Assembly (NCBI GenBank): GCA_022419385.1
Contig: JAJUBI010000002.1
Coordinates: 5,084,001-5,148,000 of the forward strand
Direction: 5' to 3'
Length of the DNA: 64,000 nucleotides
Origin: Paraconiothyrium sp. Pb-2020
Lineage: Eukaryota; Ascomycota; Dothideomycetes; Pleosporales; Didymosphaeriaceae
Part shown: piece after piece, positions 10,030 to 22,694 of the stretch
How positions within the stretch are numbered: position 1 is the stretch's first letter
Layout of the letters: each line of letters opens with the position of its first letter
Position numbers and translations under genes: made by a program
Notes under the pieces: generated by a model
What the model saw: only the letters and a program-made list of their open reading frames with translations
Told to the model about the DNA's origin: nothing
Databases searched by the model: none

Positions 10030-12806
10030 TCATATCGCGAGACCGTTACCTAGACTCGTCCAGCGGTATAAGGAAAGTACTTCGCGGCGTTTGGCGGGCG
10101 ACATTTCTCGCGAGTGGCTGTGGCCTTTTATTTGTGCTAGTGTTGAAATCATGACTTTGCGGAAATTTCGCTGGGAGAGGGTAAGCTTTGGATCAAAAGG
10201 GGGTATATTGAGGAAATGTACCTGGTATTCTGTGTTGAGTGTGACAACAGCTGCTTCATGGGCGCGCACAATCGTTTCGCATGCTCGAATGACGCCATCG
10301 TTTGTCTCGGTTGACAGCTTGTCTGCAAGCAGCAGGAGAATCAAGCTCCCCTGCAACAGGTACTGGAACACGATTAGCGAATGTCGGGCCGACGGTTCGG
10401 TCGAGGCAGTACTCACCATGCCGAAGAAGTACGGCATGAAGGACAGATCCGGGTCCAGCTCGAGGATCTCCTCGACGGCATGCGCCGCGGAGATGGCACT
10501 CGACGTCGCGGACAGGAACGACTGCGAGCAGATCCACATGTTGTCGTCCTCCAGCAGCGCGACGGGGTCCCATTTTCCGTGCAGCAAGATGTGCAGCACA
10601 TGCATGATGTGCGTTGCATATGCGACGACCTTCCTTGTTTGGTGGGCACATTCTCCACGAATGGGATCCGCGGCGTCGTCGCCGGGTGCACCGCAGCCGT
10701 GCTGCGTCTTGAATTCCTGGAGACTGTATGCGTACCGCTCGAGTTGGTGCGTAATTTCCGACTCGAAAGACTCCCAGGATGTGCGCTGGCCGAAGCGGGG
10801 GTGGTTCTTTTGTGCGTTCATGTCGACGATATCGCCGAGGATGGTCATAAGCGGTAGGAAGAATCCGAAGACATCGTGCGAGGTGCATTGGAAGGAAAGA
10901 CCTCTCCTCTTGGGGCCTGAGTTTCCGGTATAGAATTCTCCGGCTTGCCATAGTGTGTCTGGGACTGGTTGGTAGAGATCCTCACATTCATTGTCTAGCA
11001 TCGCTAGCGGACGGTTGTAGCATAGCCCTAAGTGGCGGCTGGGGTATGATCAGCATACGTACTGGGATATACCCGCGACAGGTACTTACTCAATCATGTA
11101 CAGCAACCACCACAGCCTGCGTCTCTCCTCTTTTGCTTCCTCGACCAAAGCAGCTGCGGGGGTACCCGCAGGAATATGCGCGCCCGAGTTGCTGCAGTCC
11201 GACATTCCGATTTCAGTATCGTCGCCCGTATCCCGATCTTTTGAAGACTCTTGTGGTACCTCTCTTCCCAGTTTCAGTTCTCTTGCTAGGCTCCAGGCTG
11301 CGTTCCACCATCGTAGACTAGCGGCCTTGTATTCGCTTGCTGAAGTCACCACGCCGAGGTTCATGTACGTTGCCACGTCGTCAATGGTGCTGGTCGGTGG
11401 CATTGCCGAATCTGTCCTGTTTTCCAATTGTCCCATTGCGCGTTCCACACCGAACGCGTCATGTACTGCAGGACTGACGATGTTTACGTGGCTCTGAGCG
11501 AATCCGTGGGAAGCTGGCGAGTGAACCAAAGGTTTCAACAGGTCGATTGCGAGTTTCCACAATTTTTGGCAAAAAGTCACCCTTGCCGATGGAGACGAGG
11601 TAAGATAGGTTGCTTCCGAGGTCTGAGCTGCGATCCAGAGCATGCTCGCAAGTAATGCGGGACTGCATTTCCGCGGTTTGTGTTGGCGCAGGAAAGAGCG
11701 TTTTCGGAAGACAGTTCCTAGGATGTACGGTGATATGGGTTCCATGAATACCGAAGACGAACTTTGGAAGTAATATTCGAGAAGATCGCACGCCATCGGA
11801 ACCGTCATAATGTTGCTCAAATGAGGTAGTAGCGGCTTCAGCACTGGATATTTGCATGGCAAGATCCCTGGATGTGAAGACGCCGCGCTGATGCCGGATT
11901 GAGGTGATCCAGTGTCGACGGACCCATAACTTCGTGGCGATGATTGTCGTACGGGCGCAAAGTGCATTGGATACCCCATATTTCCAAATTCAGGCGGGAC
12001 CGATATTGGTGTACGGGTATCCGGAATTAGATGCATCTCGTTCATGGCATACATAAGCTCTTCGTTCCTTCCCATATGAGCATGCATCTGAGGTTGCGCA
12101 AGGCCTTCCCCCGGCCCTAGCAGCAGCGGATCGATCATGATATGCGTTACTGGTGGATTGAAGCTCACAGCTGACCTTCCGGTGAGTTCAAGTCTAACAT
12201 CATTAGTGTCGACAAACTTACAAGAAGCTAATTCATGCCAATGAGTTGGCGATTTTATGTGATTCGGATCTTGAGGGTAATCTGGTGGCGGCATCATGTG
12301 GGCGTGAAGACTTGGCGATGTTACATGATGCATCTCGTCTTTTCCTGGAAAATGATGTGCAATTGGCGTTGGTTCCGAGGGCGACCATAGTTCTTCGTCC
12401 ATTTCCGAGCTGTCAAACTGCGTCTGGATAGATAGTCCATTTTCTTGGTGCGCATTGGGCTGGCCATTCAGTGCTGCCGCCTCTTCTCGCTGTTTTTGGA
12501 TGTGTCGTGGTACCTAGAGTCATCAGTCAACCCCACAATGAGCTACGCGAGACATGTCTCCTGACCTTTCCTCTTCGCTTTTTCTCTCGGTTGTACTGGC
12601 AAACATACTCCAGCTCTGTGATGTGTTAGTGACGATTGCGCTACGGCCAGAATCCACATCGTACCAACGCATCGAGAGCACGGTGCCTGGCCGTTACATC
12701 TGGTCCGCATCCGGTGGCAATGGTCGCACGCCCGACTGACTCTGCGTTTGACGGGAGCGGAGCCTCTGCGCTCTAGCTTGGGAGTTTCTACGGTAGGGTT
12801 CTCCAT
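10030..12806 (-). CDS. XlnR-family Zn2Cys6 transcriptional activator, 839 aa
   Basis: A nuclear regulator of plant-polysaccharide degradation by family. Six exons join in frame: 12806-12665, 12615-12566, 12513-11090, 11038-10417, 10362-10222 and 10170-10030. The introns are 49, 52, 51, 54 and 51 nt. The zinc cluster is C27, C30, C37, C43, C46, C53 with exact C-x2-C-x6-C-x5-C-x2-C-x6-C spacing, followed by a basic REKKRRGK linker. The middle domain carries XlnR hallmarks: SPALLASMLWIAAQTSEA, SEYKAASLRWWNAAWSLAR, ERRRLWWLLYMIDRH and FGFFLPLMTILGDIVD. The C-terminus ends in a REVLSLYRW block. The zinc cluster differs from the usual XlnR form (ACDQCNQLRTKCDG as I remember it), so it may be a paralogue or AraR-like; I therefore give no symbol. 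It lies 4 kb from gaaA/gaaC. Confidence 0.9.
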
Positions 12807-15800
12807 TGTGGGTGCGTCCGGCGAAGAATTGAGACGGTGGCAGCAGGGACGAAGGTTGCGGTCACGGCGGAAATGCTCGAGCGGTCATGGGATACTTGGG
12901 GCCTCACAGGTGGGCCTCCGCGAGGACTATAGAGTGCCGAGGGACAAGGTCCGAGTTGCGAATCCTGGACAAGATGGGCCGAAACCAGGGATGCATCTGT
13001 GGCTTGAATCTTCCATGCGTCCACGAGGGCTTCGAGAAGCGAGATCACGTCGAGGGCAATATCACAAAGCCGCACCGTTAATTGAAGCCGGGGGGCATTG
13101 GCTCGACGATCTGGGGGAGCTAGCACACGGCACCTGGTCTCTGGAAGGCAAGTCGCAGCAGGGTTGCGGGGGAGGAGTGAATTCATCCATTTAGCCGGTC
13201 CTCGCTGATTCGGCATAGCGCGGCCCGGGTAAATTGCGAAGGCGCGGGCGCCCCGCATGATGCCTGCTGGGGCTTCCGTTAGGGCTAGCCACCGACCTCA
13301 CGTCAACACCCGCTCCGCACATTCACTCCCACCGCGGCCACGCCAGCCCCATCCGTGAACTGGGCGTACCTGCGGCCAGTCGCTGACCCTGCCCATCGCG
13401 GCCGTCGTCTGACCACATGCAACACTGATCGGATCCCCTCCCGCGCCTAGTCGACCAGCGGTGCACCCTCCGAGGACGCCCTCCGTTATGGCACGGCCGG
13501 ACATTTGTGAACGCGCTCCTTAACAGCCTTCCGCTATAGTAAGACTTCCTTTGCTCCGGACGACGACAAAAGTCTATTCAAGTATTGCTTTGCCTATGCG
13601 GTCACCCTGACGCTCCTGGAAATTTGTCGTCTCAGCGGGAGCATGGAACGCTGCATGCCATAACGCTGACCACGAAACGCGAAACGCCGTTTGCGATCCC
13701 GTTAGCCTGCGACGTTTTGCTTAGGTACGGTGAATGACTCGCGAGAGGCACAGCGCATACAACTGTCGTCGAGCTCACATGGCCTCAATGTACCCCCCAA
13801 GTACAGTACGACTAGCTGGCCGAGGTGTCAGCAACCAACGCGACGCGATCCAGGAATCCGGTAGCGACGCTGTCCTCCTGAGTTGGCATGCAGGAGGGAA
13901 TGATTTTCACTGCCATCGTCCACTCAGCGAACAGCGCAAAACAAGGGCTCGCGTAGCCAGCCTCAAAACTGTGGCCGCAGCATCATCTCGTCTCAAGCCG
14001 TTGAGGTCACTCGTGTTACGGGCGTGGATGCGAACCTTGCAGTTGCTGATGCTACTTTCCACCAAGAGCATCTGCAATATGGCGTGCCTCATATCCCGAA
14101 CCCAACCTATACAGGGCGCGCTATGGTAAGCATCTGATAAAATCTACGTAATTTAGCTACTGTTTAGATGGCCTGGAAGGTTGCGGTGGATGTGCTTTCA
14201 TCTTCACCAGCCTTGTCGCCAGAACAATATCCGCACACCTGCACGAACCACGTGCTTGAAGAGACTCGCCTCCAACTTGACATGAAACTGCACTGGTCAG
14301 GCCCAGGAACGCCACTCTTATGACTGCAGAAAACCTTCCATCTCTCCGACAATATTCTCCTGATCGCATGGTCTCAATCAAACACCATGGCCGCAGCGTC
14401 GCCGGCCCGTATATGCGATATGCCCGCCTCTGATTCGCCCGCCCTACCGGTAGACGTTGTGGCAGTCCACCGCGCTCACGTCCGCACCTGAACACTTCCA
14501 GACAGACGACACACGCTTGCGCAGGAGGCTAGGAAAGTATGTCGGCAAAATCCCCACATCCCGACTACGCTTTTCCTGGCCTGAACCCAGGCCCCAAGAC
14601 CCACGCATTGGTCCCGTTCGCATGCACTCCACACTACTCATTTGGACCGAATTACGTTCACCACTCTGTGTAACGTACCGCTCCATGAAAATCTCGTACT
14701 ATTTTGAGGTAAAAGCAGGGTCTTGCTGTCGGTGCATGCCAGGAATGGGTCGCTCGACTACGCGTGTGGAGAGTTTATTTTGTTTTTGCCTGAATGGACC
14801 ACCCCGGTGCCGATCAGCCACACATCCCCCGCAACCACCAGGGTGTGGCTTCTCCGGCTCATTGCACGCTTCTTCGTCTTCCTTCTTTTTCTTCTCGCGT
14901 CAAAAGAGCCGGATCCTAGTGGCTAGGGTTGAAAAGAGCTTGCAGGCTTCTAGAAAACCTCTACGCCATGCACGTCTTTGCTCCTGCGCCAGGGCAGCAT
15001 GGGCGCACGACCGTTTGTGGAGTGCAGCAGGTTGCATGCGCCTACTGCCACTTTGATCTTCGCGGTGCCTATCCATGCTGCCTTCGATCAATCTTAATAT
15101 GAGGAGGACGAATCTGATAGACCAGCTGACCTTGTAATTAGGTTGTACCGCGACTCAATGCTCGCTTCGTTCGCCAATGCCATTGCAAACCCTGATACCT
15201 GGGCCTGCTTTTGATGAAGGTACTTGCGCCCGTCGGCCACGTTGCTCACGGGACGGGAAGCTACCGGTACCGAAGTTGCACGAGCACTGCGGCTCTCGCC
15301 TGGTAGACACTTCAACCCACATATCCACTCGACCACATCATGCACCTCGTATACAACTATCTTAGTATAGCGTCCTCGCGCGGACTATAGCCCGTTTACG
15401 GACGATAACCCATCTCGCGATCGGTCGTAGGCGTATTGACGTGCAGGCGCCATCAACACTACTCCTAGCGACAACACTTAATCCGATGTTTTATCCACGC
15501 TTGCAGTAAGGCTCACACGCACGATTCGCTCAGAAGAGAAAATTGCTGTAGGAAATTCCCCTAGCTGTAATAGCCGCTTCGGGTAGATTGGCGGGCCTAA
15601 CAGGCGTTGGGGATCGGGCCAGAAGCTGTTTGGAAGATTCCACGGTACTGCAGCTAGGGGTCGAAATGCAGACTATTGCTACCATTCTGGAGCACCGTTG
15701 TGGTGCTTTGGGCTGTGTGCTTCGGAGTGTGGGGAACGCGCAGGGGCAGGATCGGGTGCGGGTGGGGAGCGAAGGCAATTGGATTATGTGAGGGCATTGC

Positions 15801-16792
15801 ACACTGGCGTTGTCTTGCATTGATGAGGTACGTAGGATGAAATGAAGATGATGTGGGAGGCGAACGTGTGGTGGCGTTAGATTTGTTGCTCGTATGACGA
15901 CGACATGCAATGACGGTATCATTGCTGATATTGAGGTTTTTTGCGCAGGCCCGGTTGTGTACGCGCGAACAGTGCTCGAACCTGGAGGCGAGATCATGAC
16001 TGCTTCTACTTCTGGGGAAGTGTAGATTGATCGCCTGAACCCGGACTCGAATCGGTCGAGTCTCGGATGCACTGCAAAAACCTAACCCGGAATGTATCTA
16101 CACAACATGTCCGCCACTGCAATTTCAAGCGGGAGGTCCGACAACCAGAGGCGGCCACGAAGATCCAAATCACAGAATGCGGAATTCCCGAAGACCCACA
16201 TGCACCCGTACCGCTTCCGTCACGGGATCCGCAACCATGCACGCCGCATCTCGGTTCGTGCGACGTTAACCCTCACCCCATCTACGCAGCACCCCAACCT
16301 TAACCCATCTTGACTCCTCTTAAGCCGTCCAAGCTTTTCCAAGCCCACACGCAGATTTCACAGCCTGTCGATAACATAAAACGTTAACACATATATACAA
16401 AAGAGCTTATGCAGCTGCAAAACGGGCCAGAACGAGCACGCGTAGGGATACTTCCCCGCAAAAGAAAGTTTGGGTTGAGCTGGGGTTTCTGGAGGAGATG
16501 GGGGCTTAGTTGACCCACGTATAGTATAGGGTGTGTGTACTAAGTTGAGTCTACGTCGGGTGGAAGCGAAGGCGAGGAAGTATTTCCCGTGTAGACGGAA
16601 GGTAGCATGCCGTTTTTATAACGCGGGGTTGTAAGGCATCGAGATGTGTGTTGTCCTCTGCAGTGCCGGTTGTGGGAAAAGGAAAGGCATGTGAAGAAGA
16701 GAAGGGTGAGGAGGACACGCAGGCATGGCACATTACCACAACGTCTCGATTTTATTTTTCAAGGTTAAAGTGGAAGTCGGATTTCGACTTAC
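12807..16792. other. 4 kb gene-free region upstream of the regulator
   Basis: The longest stretch in the window without a supportable gene. Several overlapping ORFs up to 199 codons occur on both strands, but none shows a recognisable domain, and opposing frames overlap extensively. A perfect 7-bp hairpin with a 5-nt loop sits at 16044-16062. The region probably includes a long promoter for the XlnR-type gene and the 3' flank of the GST gene. An unrecognised non-coding RNA cannot be excluded. Confidence 0.5.
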
Positions 16793-17913
16793 TTACTTCT
16801 GCAACTTCTTAGCGTCTTCTTGCATTCCCTTCTGTACCCAGGCGCGCGATTCAGCGGCGTGCTTTTCCATTGCTGCTTTGTCTTTCAGGAGGTCCTTTAT
16901 GGTGTGGGGGTCGGGGACGTGGCGGCCTTTTTCCACGGCGGGGCGGGCAGCCTATGGGGATGTCAGCTTGCGTGTATGACTTGAAAAAGTTGGGTGTGGA
17001 AGGGAGAACGAGGGACGTACCATGCGCTCCTCCCATGCCTTGAGCGCGGGGAATTGGTCGATGTCTACGCCGCACCAGCCTGCGGCTGCGATCCAGCCCC
17101 AGTGTGCGATGTCTGGGGGTGTCAGTATAGATATCGGTAGCTTTTACATTTTGCCATGGATAAGATGTCCTCAAGAGACTCTATTCTCATGGCTTTCTCT
17201 CCGCATTGGCCGAGGAAGGCATACCAGCAATCGTGCACTTCTCCCCCGTAAGATACGGAATCTTTTTCTCGGACAGATGCGTATCCAGCACACCGTACAG
17301 CCGTCGCGTCTCATTCTGGTAGCGGTTCACCCCGTACTCGATGTGCTCTGGGGCGTAGCGCGCAAAGTGGTCTATCACGTGGCAGTCAGCTTCCTCCTTA
17401 CATCCCCCCACACACAGATGATAAACAAGACGAGCGAGTCTTACTAGCCTGACCCTGCATCGGGCCCACTCCCGCATTCTGAAAGAAAAGCCAGTTGTTC
17501 ATCTCAAACCACTCCCGCGACCCCTCTGGATAGCTAATCTTGTGCTCCGTGTCGTACCGCTTTACAAGATACTGCATGATACTCCCGCTTTCGAACAGGT
17601 TGATTGTTTTCCCGTCGGTGAAAGTGTCGGTTAGGGCGGGGATGCGGCCGTTGGGGTTGATTTCGAGGAACCATGGCTCTTTTTGGGTGTTCTTTGAGAA
17701 CTCAATTTTGTGGACTTTGTAGGGTAGTCTGTTGCATGGGGGTTAATTAGGTCGCAGCTTCTGTATACTACGGATACAAAACTTGTGCAACGAAGGCCAA
17801 TTATAGGACGAACGGGGAAAGACGACGTACCCTAATTCCTCGAGTGTGATGGAGATCTTGATGCCGTTGGGCTTTTGTGTGGTGTACAGCGTGATGTCCG
17901 ACTTATCCGCCAT
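16793..17913 (-). CDS. Ure2-like glutathione S-transferase, 254 aa
   Basis: A cytosolic GST that would conjugate or reduce with glutathione; the substrate is unknown. Five exons join in frame: 17913-17831, 17728-17445, 17371-17225, 17112-17021 and 16951-16793. The introns are 102, 73, 112 and 69 nt. The N-terminal thioredoxin-fold domain contains TTQKPNGIKISITLEELG, the NPNGRIPALTD cis-proline segment and FESGSIMQYL, all diagnostic of the Ure2/YfcG-like class. The helical C-terminal domain holds YLTGEKCTIADIAHWGW and a KAWEERMAARPAVEKG block. Length is normal for a fungal Ure2-like GST, without the asparagine-rich prion tail of yeast Ure2p. No targeting signal is seen. Confidence 0.9.
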
Positions 17914-18500
17914 TGTTCCTAACAGCTATCTGGGTAGCTCTATTTCGCTTTGGAGGTCTACTGGTTCACTGGACTTGACGTAAAGTCGCAATTTCGCGGT
18001 ATTATGAGGCGAGAGCTTGAGATTGGAGCTTTTGTAGTATGATGCTTACATACGTCGACGTCGTGGACGGCGCTAAGTGGGGTCGTAAAGAGGGGCATGA
18101 TTAGAAATCTACATGTCGTGCGTTGGAAAGCCGCATCAATTAGGGAAACGAGCTGGCTGTATGGGGAGAATAGAAGCCATGTGTTGCGGCGCTGGGATTG
18201 GTTCAGAAAGGGTAATCCTGCGTTGCTGACACGTGCTCCTGTAGATTGGTACTCGCCACCTAACCTGGGGCCTTTCTCCAGATAGGTAATTATAGCGCTT
18301 CTTTGTGAAATGAGAATTCGGATACTAATCACAGAAGCTTAGGTTATATAGCCGAAGGATGCAGAATAAATGTAGTTGTATGCGATGTGGAAGTTCTTCC
18401 TTGCTCAAGTAAGTCGCTTCGAGGACCTACTCAGCATGACGTTTAACATCGTTTTCGCAAGTCAACTCTCTATAAACGAAGGGTATATCTCTGATCATCC
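17914..18500. other. Intergenic
   Basis: GST promoter side, and the 3' flank of the secreted-protein gene that ends at 18501. No other gene or repeat is supported. Confidence 0.5.
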
Positions 18501-19619
18501 TCATGCGAAAGTAACCTTCATCATATTGGTCAACGCGCCACCCGCCATCGTATAACTCAAAACCAGTTCCTTCCCACTCTCCCCAAACGACGGATACGCA
18601 TGTCCCGCATAATTATACGGCTGCAGCCCAGTACCAGGCTGCGTAGCCGCAAGCTTAATCTCATCACTCCACTTCCCCGTCACCGTACCCTCCAGCGCGT
18701 AGCGCATGTAGAAAGTGCTGTCTGCAAAGGTGTTGAAATAAACCACCATATACGTATTGTAGTAATCACTCCAGAAAACGTCGCCAGTAGAAAGACTACT
18801 TGAGAAGAGCAAGCCTGCGGGAGCTTTGGACGCAGTAGCAAGGTCGGAAGTCCAGGATGCCCCGTCCCAGTACGTGTACTGTGTGCGGTCTTTGTAGGCT
18901 GTGACAGGAACCTTTGCGACCCGCATACCACCTGTCAGAGTAGTTGCATCCCATTCTTTGCTGAAGAGGTAGAGGTCGGATGACTCGTGGGAGACGATGG
19001 TGCTGAAGCCGCCATACAGGGGACTTTCATCTGCGTAGAAGAGCTGAGGTACCACACGCTCTACTTTCGGGCCTGCGATCGGATCGGCTGTGATTTCGAC
19101 GAGAGTGCTGTACAGGTCGCCTTGGATGTTACCGCCGTAGATAGCAACGGGATACACGCCGAGACCCAATTCGCCACCATCAAGCGTTGGTATCGTGGCG
19201 ATGGAGCTCTGCGGCCAAAGTACGCAACGGGTACCGTCCTTGTCGAAGTGATCGGTGGTATACTGAGTTTCATTCTGTGTGAAGGGAAGGGCCATGGTGG
19301 GCACGCCGTTCATCCCGAAGTCGGTGGTTTTGTCAAGGGATAAATTATTCTGGCCTACGTATGCGATGGTGTTGTCCGCGAAGCCCTTCATTGAGCCATT
19401 CATGCCTCCTGCGGTAGTTGTCGTGTCGCTGAAGGTCATGATGTTTAGGCCGTTGACAGTACCTCCGCCACCGCCATCTCTGTATACGTCCGGGAAGTTT
19501 GAAGATTGTATGCCTATTGATTCGACTGTGAACTGAGGGGGAAGGTTTGCGCGCGCCACTAAGCCGAGCGCCCGGCCAGCTAGTAGACATGCGGCTGACG
19601 TGTAAAGAATAGAATGCAT
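18501..19619 (-). CDS. Secreted DUF4185-like protein, 372 aa
   Basis: A single exon from ATG 19619, chosen because it opens a clear signal peptide (MHSILYTSAACLLAGRALG); a longer in-frame start exists 33 bases upstream. The mature part begins near residue 30. It carries IGIQSSNFPDVYRDGGGGG followed by GLNIMTFSDT, a pattern I associate with secreted fungal proteins related to DUF4185 and beta-propeller glycoside-hydrolase-like folds. Several N-x-S/T sites are present. The role is unknown; extracellular carbohydrate interaction is only a guess. The family assignment is tentative because it rests on a remembered pattern rather than a profile match. Confidence 0.72.
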   Translation of the reverse strand: MHSILYTSAACLLAGRALGLVARANLPPQFTVESIGIQSSNFPDVYRDGGGGGTVNGLNIMTFSDTTTTAGGMNGSMKGFADNTIAYVGQNNLSLDKTTDFGMNGVPTMALPFTQNETQYTTDHFDKDGTRCVLWPQSSIATIPTLDGGELGLGVYPVAIYGGNIQGDLYSTLVEITADPIAGPKVERVVPQLFYADESPLYGGFSTIVSHESSDLYLFSKEWDATTLTGGMRVAKVPVTAYKDRTQYTYWDGASWTSDLATASKAPAGLLFSSSLSTGDVFWSDYYNTYMVVYFNTFADSTFYMRYALEGTVTGKWSDEIKLAATQPGTGLQPYNYAGHAYPSFGESGKELVLSYTMAGGALTNMMKVTFA

Positions 19620-21326
19620 AATGAATGAATGATTGGAATGAATGACTGCCACGGGCAGAAATGAAAAGAGCGACAGACAGAAAGAGTGTAAATGCAGGAA
19701 AATCGAAAAATCACAAGGAGAGACAGGGAGAAAGATAAGAGTCCGGAGAAAATTGAGGTGGACATGGTCGCGAACGGTTCTGTTTCAAAACGCAAGTCCG
19801 GCCCCGGATCTTCCTACCTCAGGCGGGCAGCTGCGGACGGCCAGTGCGCTACATCGAGAAGTGTGCAGAGCGTCGTTATCGCCTCGTTTTGTGACATGCA
19901 AGAGGCGAAACACATGAAGGGCTTGACTGGATAGCGTTGTACAAGGTACCTATGGCACGAAACACTGAAACCTCTTAGGCGCCGAGCATCACTCCCGAAT
20001 CCGGAAATGCGACCGAGGCAATGCACAATTTGCGCACTGTCACAAGCATCGAGCCCATGGTTACATTTGAGTATCGAGGAAGGAGCCACGTACGCGTCTC
20101 TTCGTAGAAAAGTAGAAAAGGAGTTCGAGATGCGTTGTGGGATGTGGAGATGTGGAGGTAGCGGTCGGGTCGATCTTCGCTAGTGGTTGTGGACTGGGGC
20201 CCAAGGCGGCGGACTCAATGCTGCGCATGCGCTTATAATCTCCGTATCATTCGCGCGGAAGCGAGGCTGGGGATCGATCTCGACTTCTAACATAAGCAAG
20301 TCTTCATTTTCATCCGATTTGCTTGCATATCTGGGGCATGGCAGCAACGTACTTCGCTCTCTTGATACCTTACTAGCAGACGAAGTCACGGGTGACCGAG
20401 AGGGAACCTCGTAATGAGTTAGAGTCTTCTAGCTTGAGTTAGGAGTTGGTTTGTCGTGATGCTGCTTTAAGGGTGACAGACTTGTGTCTGGTAGGTAACA
20501 ATTTGAAATGCTATTGTTTCTGAGGACCTGCGGAAAGAAAGGAGTGGTGACGGTCCCTTTTTCAGACAAGAAGCCAGCTATGCGTGTATAATCTTGTAGG
20601 GTTGACTCGCAATAGTGTGTATCGAAAGCTGCGACCTGATACTGCATGGTCGTCTCTCATGTTGGCGCGAGGACAGATTAGGGTTTCAGTGCCGTATGCT
20701 GTGAATGTTGAGAAAGTTGCACAATAACACATTGACCGCAGGTTTCTTTTGTACCCAAAAGACGGGGAAGTATGGGGTGAAGCTACATAACCCAATGCTT
20801 ATCCTATGAAGAGATCGAAGCCGATTTAGGTCCAGGAAGCGGGCGTATGCATACTTAGGTATGCCGTTCACGATATGACTCCACGCGTGGGCAAGTATAT
20901 GGCTCTGGAGAATAAGACAGAAACCGAAAAAGTTCACCTATTACTGTGGTTTCCAACTCAAGTCGCTCGGAGTACCCAGATGATCGAATTGTGGAGAGGG
21001 AGGACGGAAGCGGCCTGACTGCGGTGCAGGTGATCCCGCTGCGTCACGCGTCTCCCTCCCACAGCCGCGGTTGGACCCACTTCGCTATCGTTATCCGGAA
21101 GCTATGTCCAACACCACGCGCCGCCTTGCCTGAGTCAACTGCCATCCGACCGCAGCGCGAGCTGATTGTTCTTCATTCTTCTGCCTTCCATCCCATCTCT
21201 ACACCCTCAAGAACCCGTAGCCCCTCTATTGGCGGCATCCTGCTTGTTCCAGCCCGCAGAATCACCACTACCTCCTCCGATAGCATCAACGAGGCCACAG
21301 CTCCGATACAGGACACCGTCACCACC
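19620..21326. other. Intergenic, divergent promoters
   Basis: Lies between the divergent secreted-protein and transporter genes. A purine-rich tract at 19665-19760 is the pyrimidine-rich leader of the minus-strand gene. The remaining short ORFs have no recognisable features. The 300 bp before 21327 are pyrimidine-rich and likely form the transporter's 5' UTR. Confidence 0.5.
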
Positions 21327-22694
21327 ATGGCGGTCAAAGCCGTCGTTCCGTTTCTTGTGGCTATGATGCTGCTGACAGGCGTTTGCAATACGCTCTTGAC
21401 AAAGTATCAGGTACGATAGTGCGAAGGAACATTCACATCTGCTTTACGGAGCTTGCCAGCTTACCGCCTCACTTAGGACATGCAATGCGTCAAGAACTGC
21501 GATGCGCCCTCAAAGAAATACCGCGAGCACTTCGAACAGCCCGTCCTCCAGACACTCCAGATGTTCATCGGCGAGTCAGGTTGCTGGCTCGTCATCGGCC
21601 TGTTCTCCGCATGGCAGCGCTTCAAGTCACGTCGCGCGGGCTACGAAGCGATCCCTGAGGGTGGAGCTGCCACACCTGCGTCGGATGGCAGCGAAACACC
21701 TGATGTAGCGAACCCATTGCTACCTGCGCATCCAGATGACGAGGGGCGGGTGCCGCTTACTGGAACGAACGTGCTGCTTCTGGCTTTACCTGCATGCTGC
21801 GACATTGCAGGTACAACTCTCATGAATGTAGGCCTGTTACTCACCGCTGCGAGTATCTACCAAATGACCAGGGGCGCGTTGGTGCTCTTTGTTGGACTGT
21901 TCAGCGTGTGGTTCTTGAAGAGACACCTGGGACTGTATAAGTGGTTCTCCCTCTTCGTGGTGGTCTTTGGTGTCGCAATTGTCGGTCTAGCAGGCGCAAT
22001 CACAAAGGACAATAAGGCGACTCCATCGCACGCAGCGCTTGCGGAGACTGCGATGGGCAGTTTGAGGAGTGGCGAAATCGCTGTGACCGAACTAAGTCCG
22101 GCAGTCAAGACTATCATCGGTGTACTCTTGATTGCTGGTGCGCAAATATTCACTGCCACACAGTTCGTGCTGGAAGAACGCATCATGGAGAAGTACTCGA
22201 TGGAGCCCATCAAGGTGGTTGGTTGGGAAGGCGTTTTCGGCTTCCTCGTCACGCTGCTCATCATGATCATTATGCATTTCGCGAATGGAAAAGGGTACTT
22301 TAATGCGAGGGAGGGTTTATACCAGATGACACACTTCCCAGCCATCGCGATCAGCTCTGTTCTCATCATGTTCAGCATCGGGTATGTCAGGAAGTCCTCC
22401 AACTTTGATACAAGGATTAACAGAAACAGTGGCTTCAACTTCTTCGGCCTCAGCGTTACACGTACTGTCTCCGCCACCTCTCGTTCCACGATCGATACCT
22501 GCCGCACCCTGTTCATCTGGGTTGTCTCTCTCGGGCTTGGTTGGGAGACGTTCAAGTGGCTCCAGGTGCTTGGTTTCGCACTGCTTGTGTACGGCACTTT
22601 CGTCTTCAATGACCTGGTCAGGCCGCCACTGAAGAGCTGTGTCGAGAGGAAGCCGGAGCCGCTCCTTCCGGAGGAGCCGATTGAGCACTTGTAG
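21327..22694 (+). CDS. SLC35F6-like multipass transporter, 417 aa
   Basis: A drug/metabolite-transporter superfamily membrane protein, close in organisation to SLC35F6 and the nucleotide-sugar transporters. Three exons: 21327-21410, 21477-22381 and 22430-22694; the introns are 66 and 48 nt. Exon 1 is the first membrane helix (FLVAMMLLTGVCNTLLTKYQ), followed by the HxFxxPxLQTLxMFxGE motif of the F6 group. Further hydrophobic helices and the repeated DMT half follow, with IYQMTRGALVLFVGLFSVW in the first EamA-like half. The second intron removes a segment that would interrupt the helix before GFNFFGLSVTR, so the spliced form matches the family. Substrate unknown; the location is probably Golgi, lysosome-like or mitochondrial membrane. 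Confidence 0.87.

Noticed and set aside
14457..15056. 199-codon plus-strand frame in the large intergenic region
   Set aside because: Low-complexity Ser/Phe/Arg composition, no domain, and overlap with other chance frames.
16044..16062. Perfect 7-bp hairpin that resembles a tRNA T arm on the minus strand
   Set aside because: The upstream sequence lacks an A box and cloverleaf pairing; retained only as an isolated inverted repeat.
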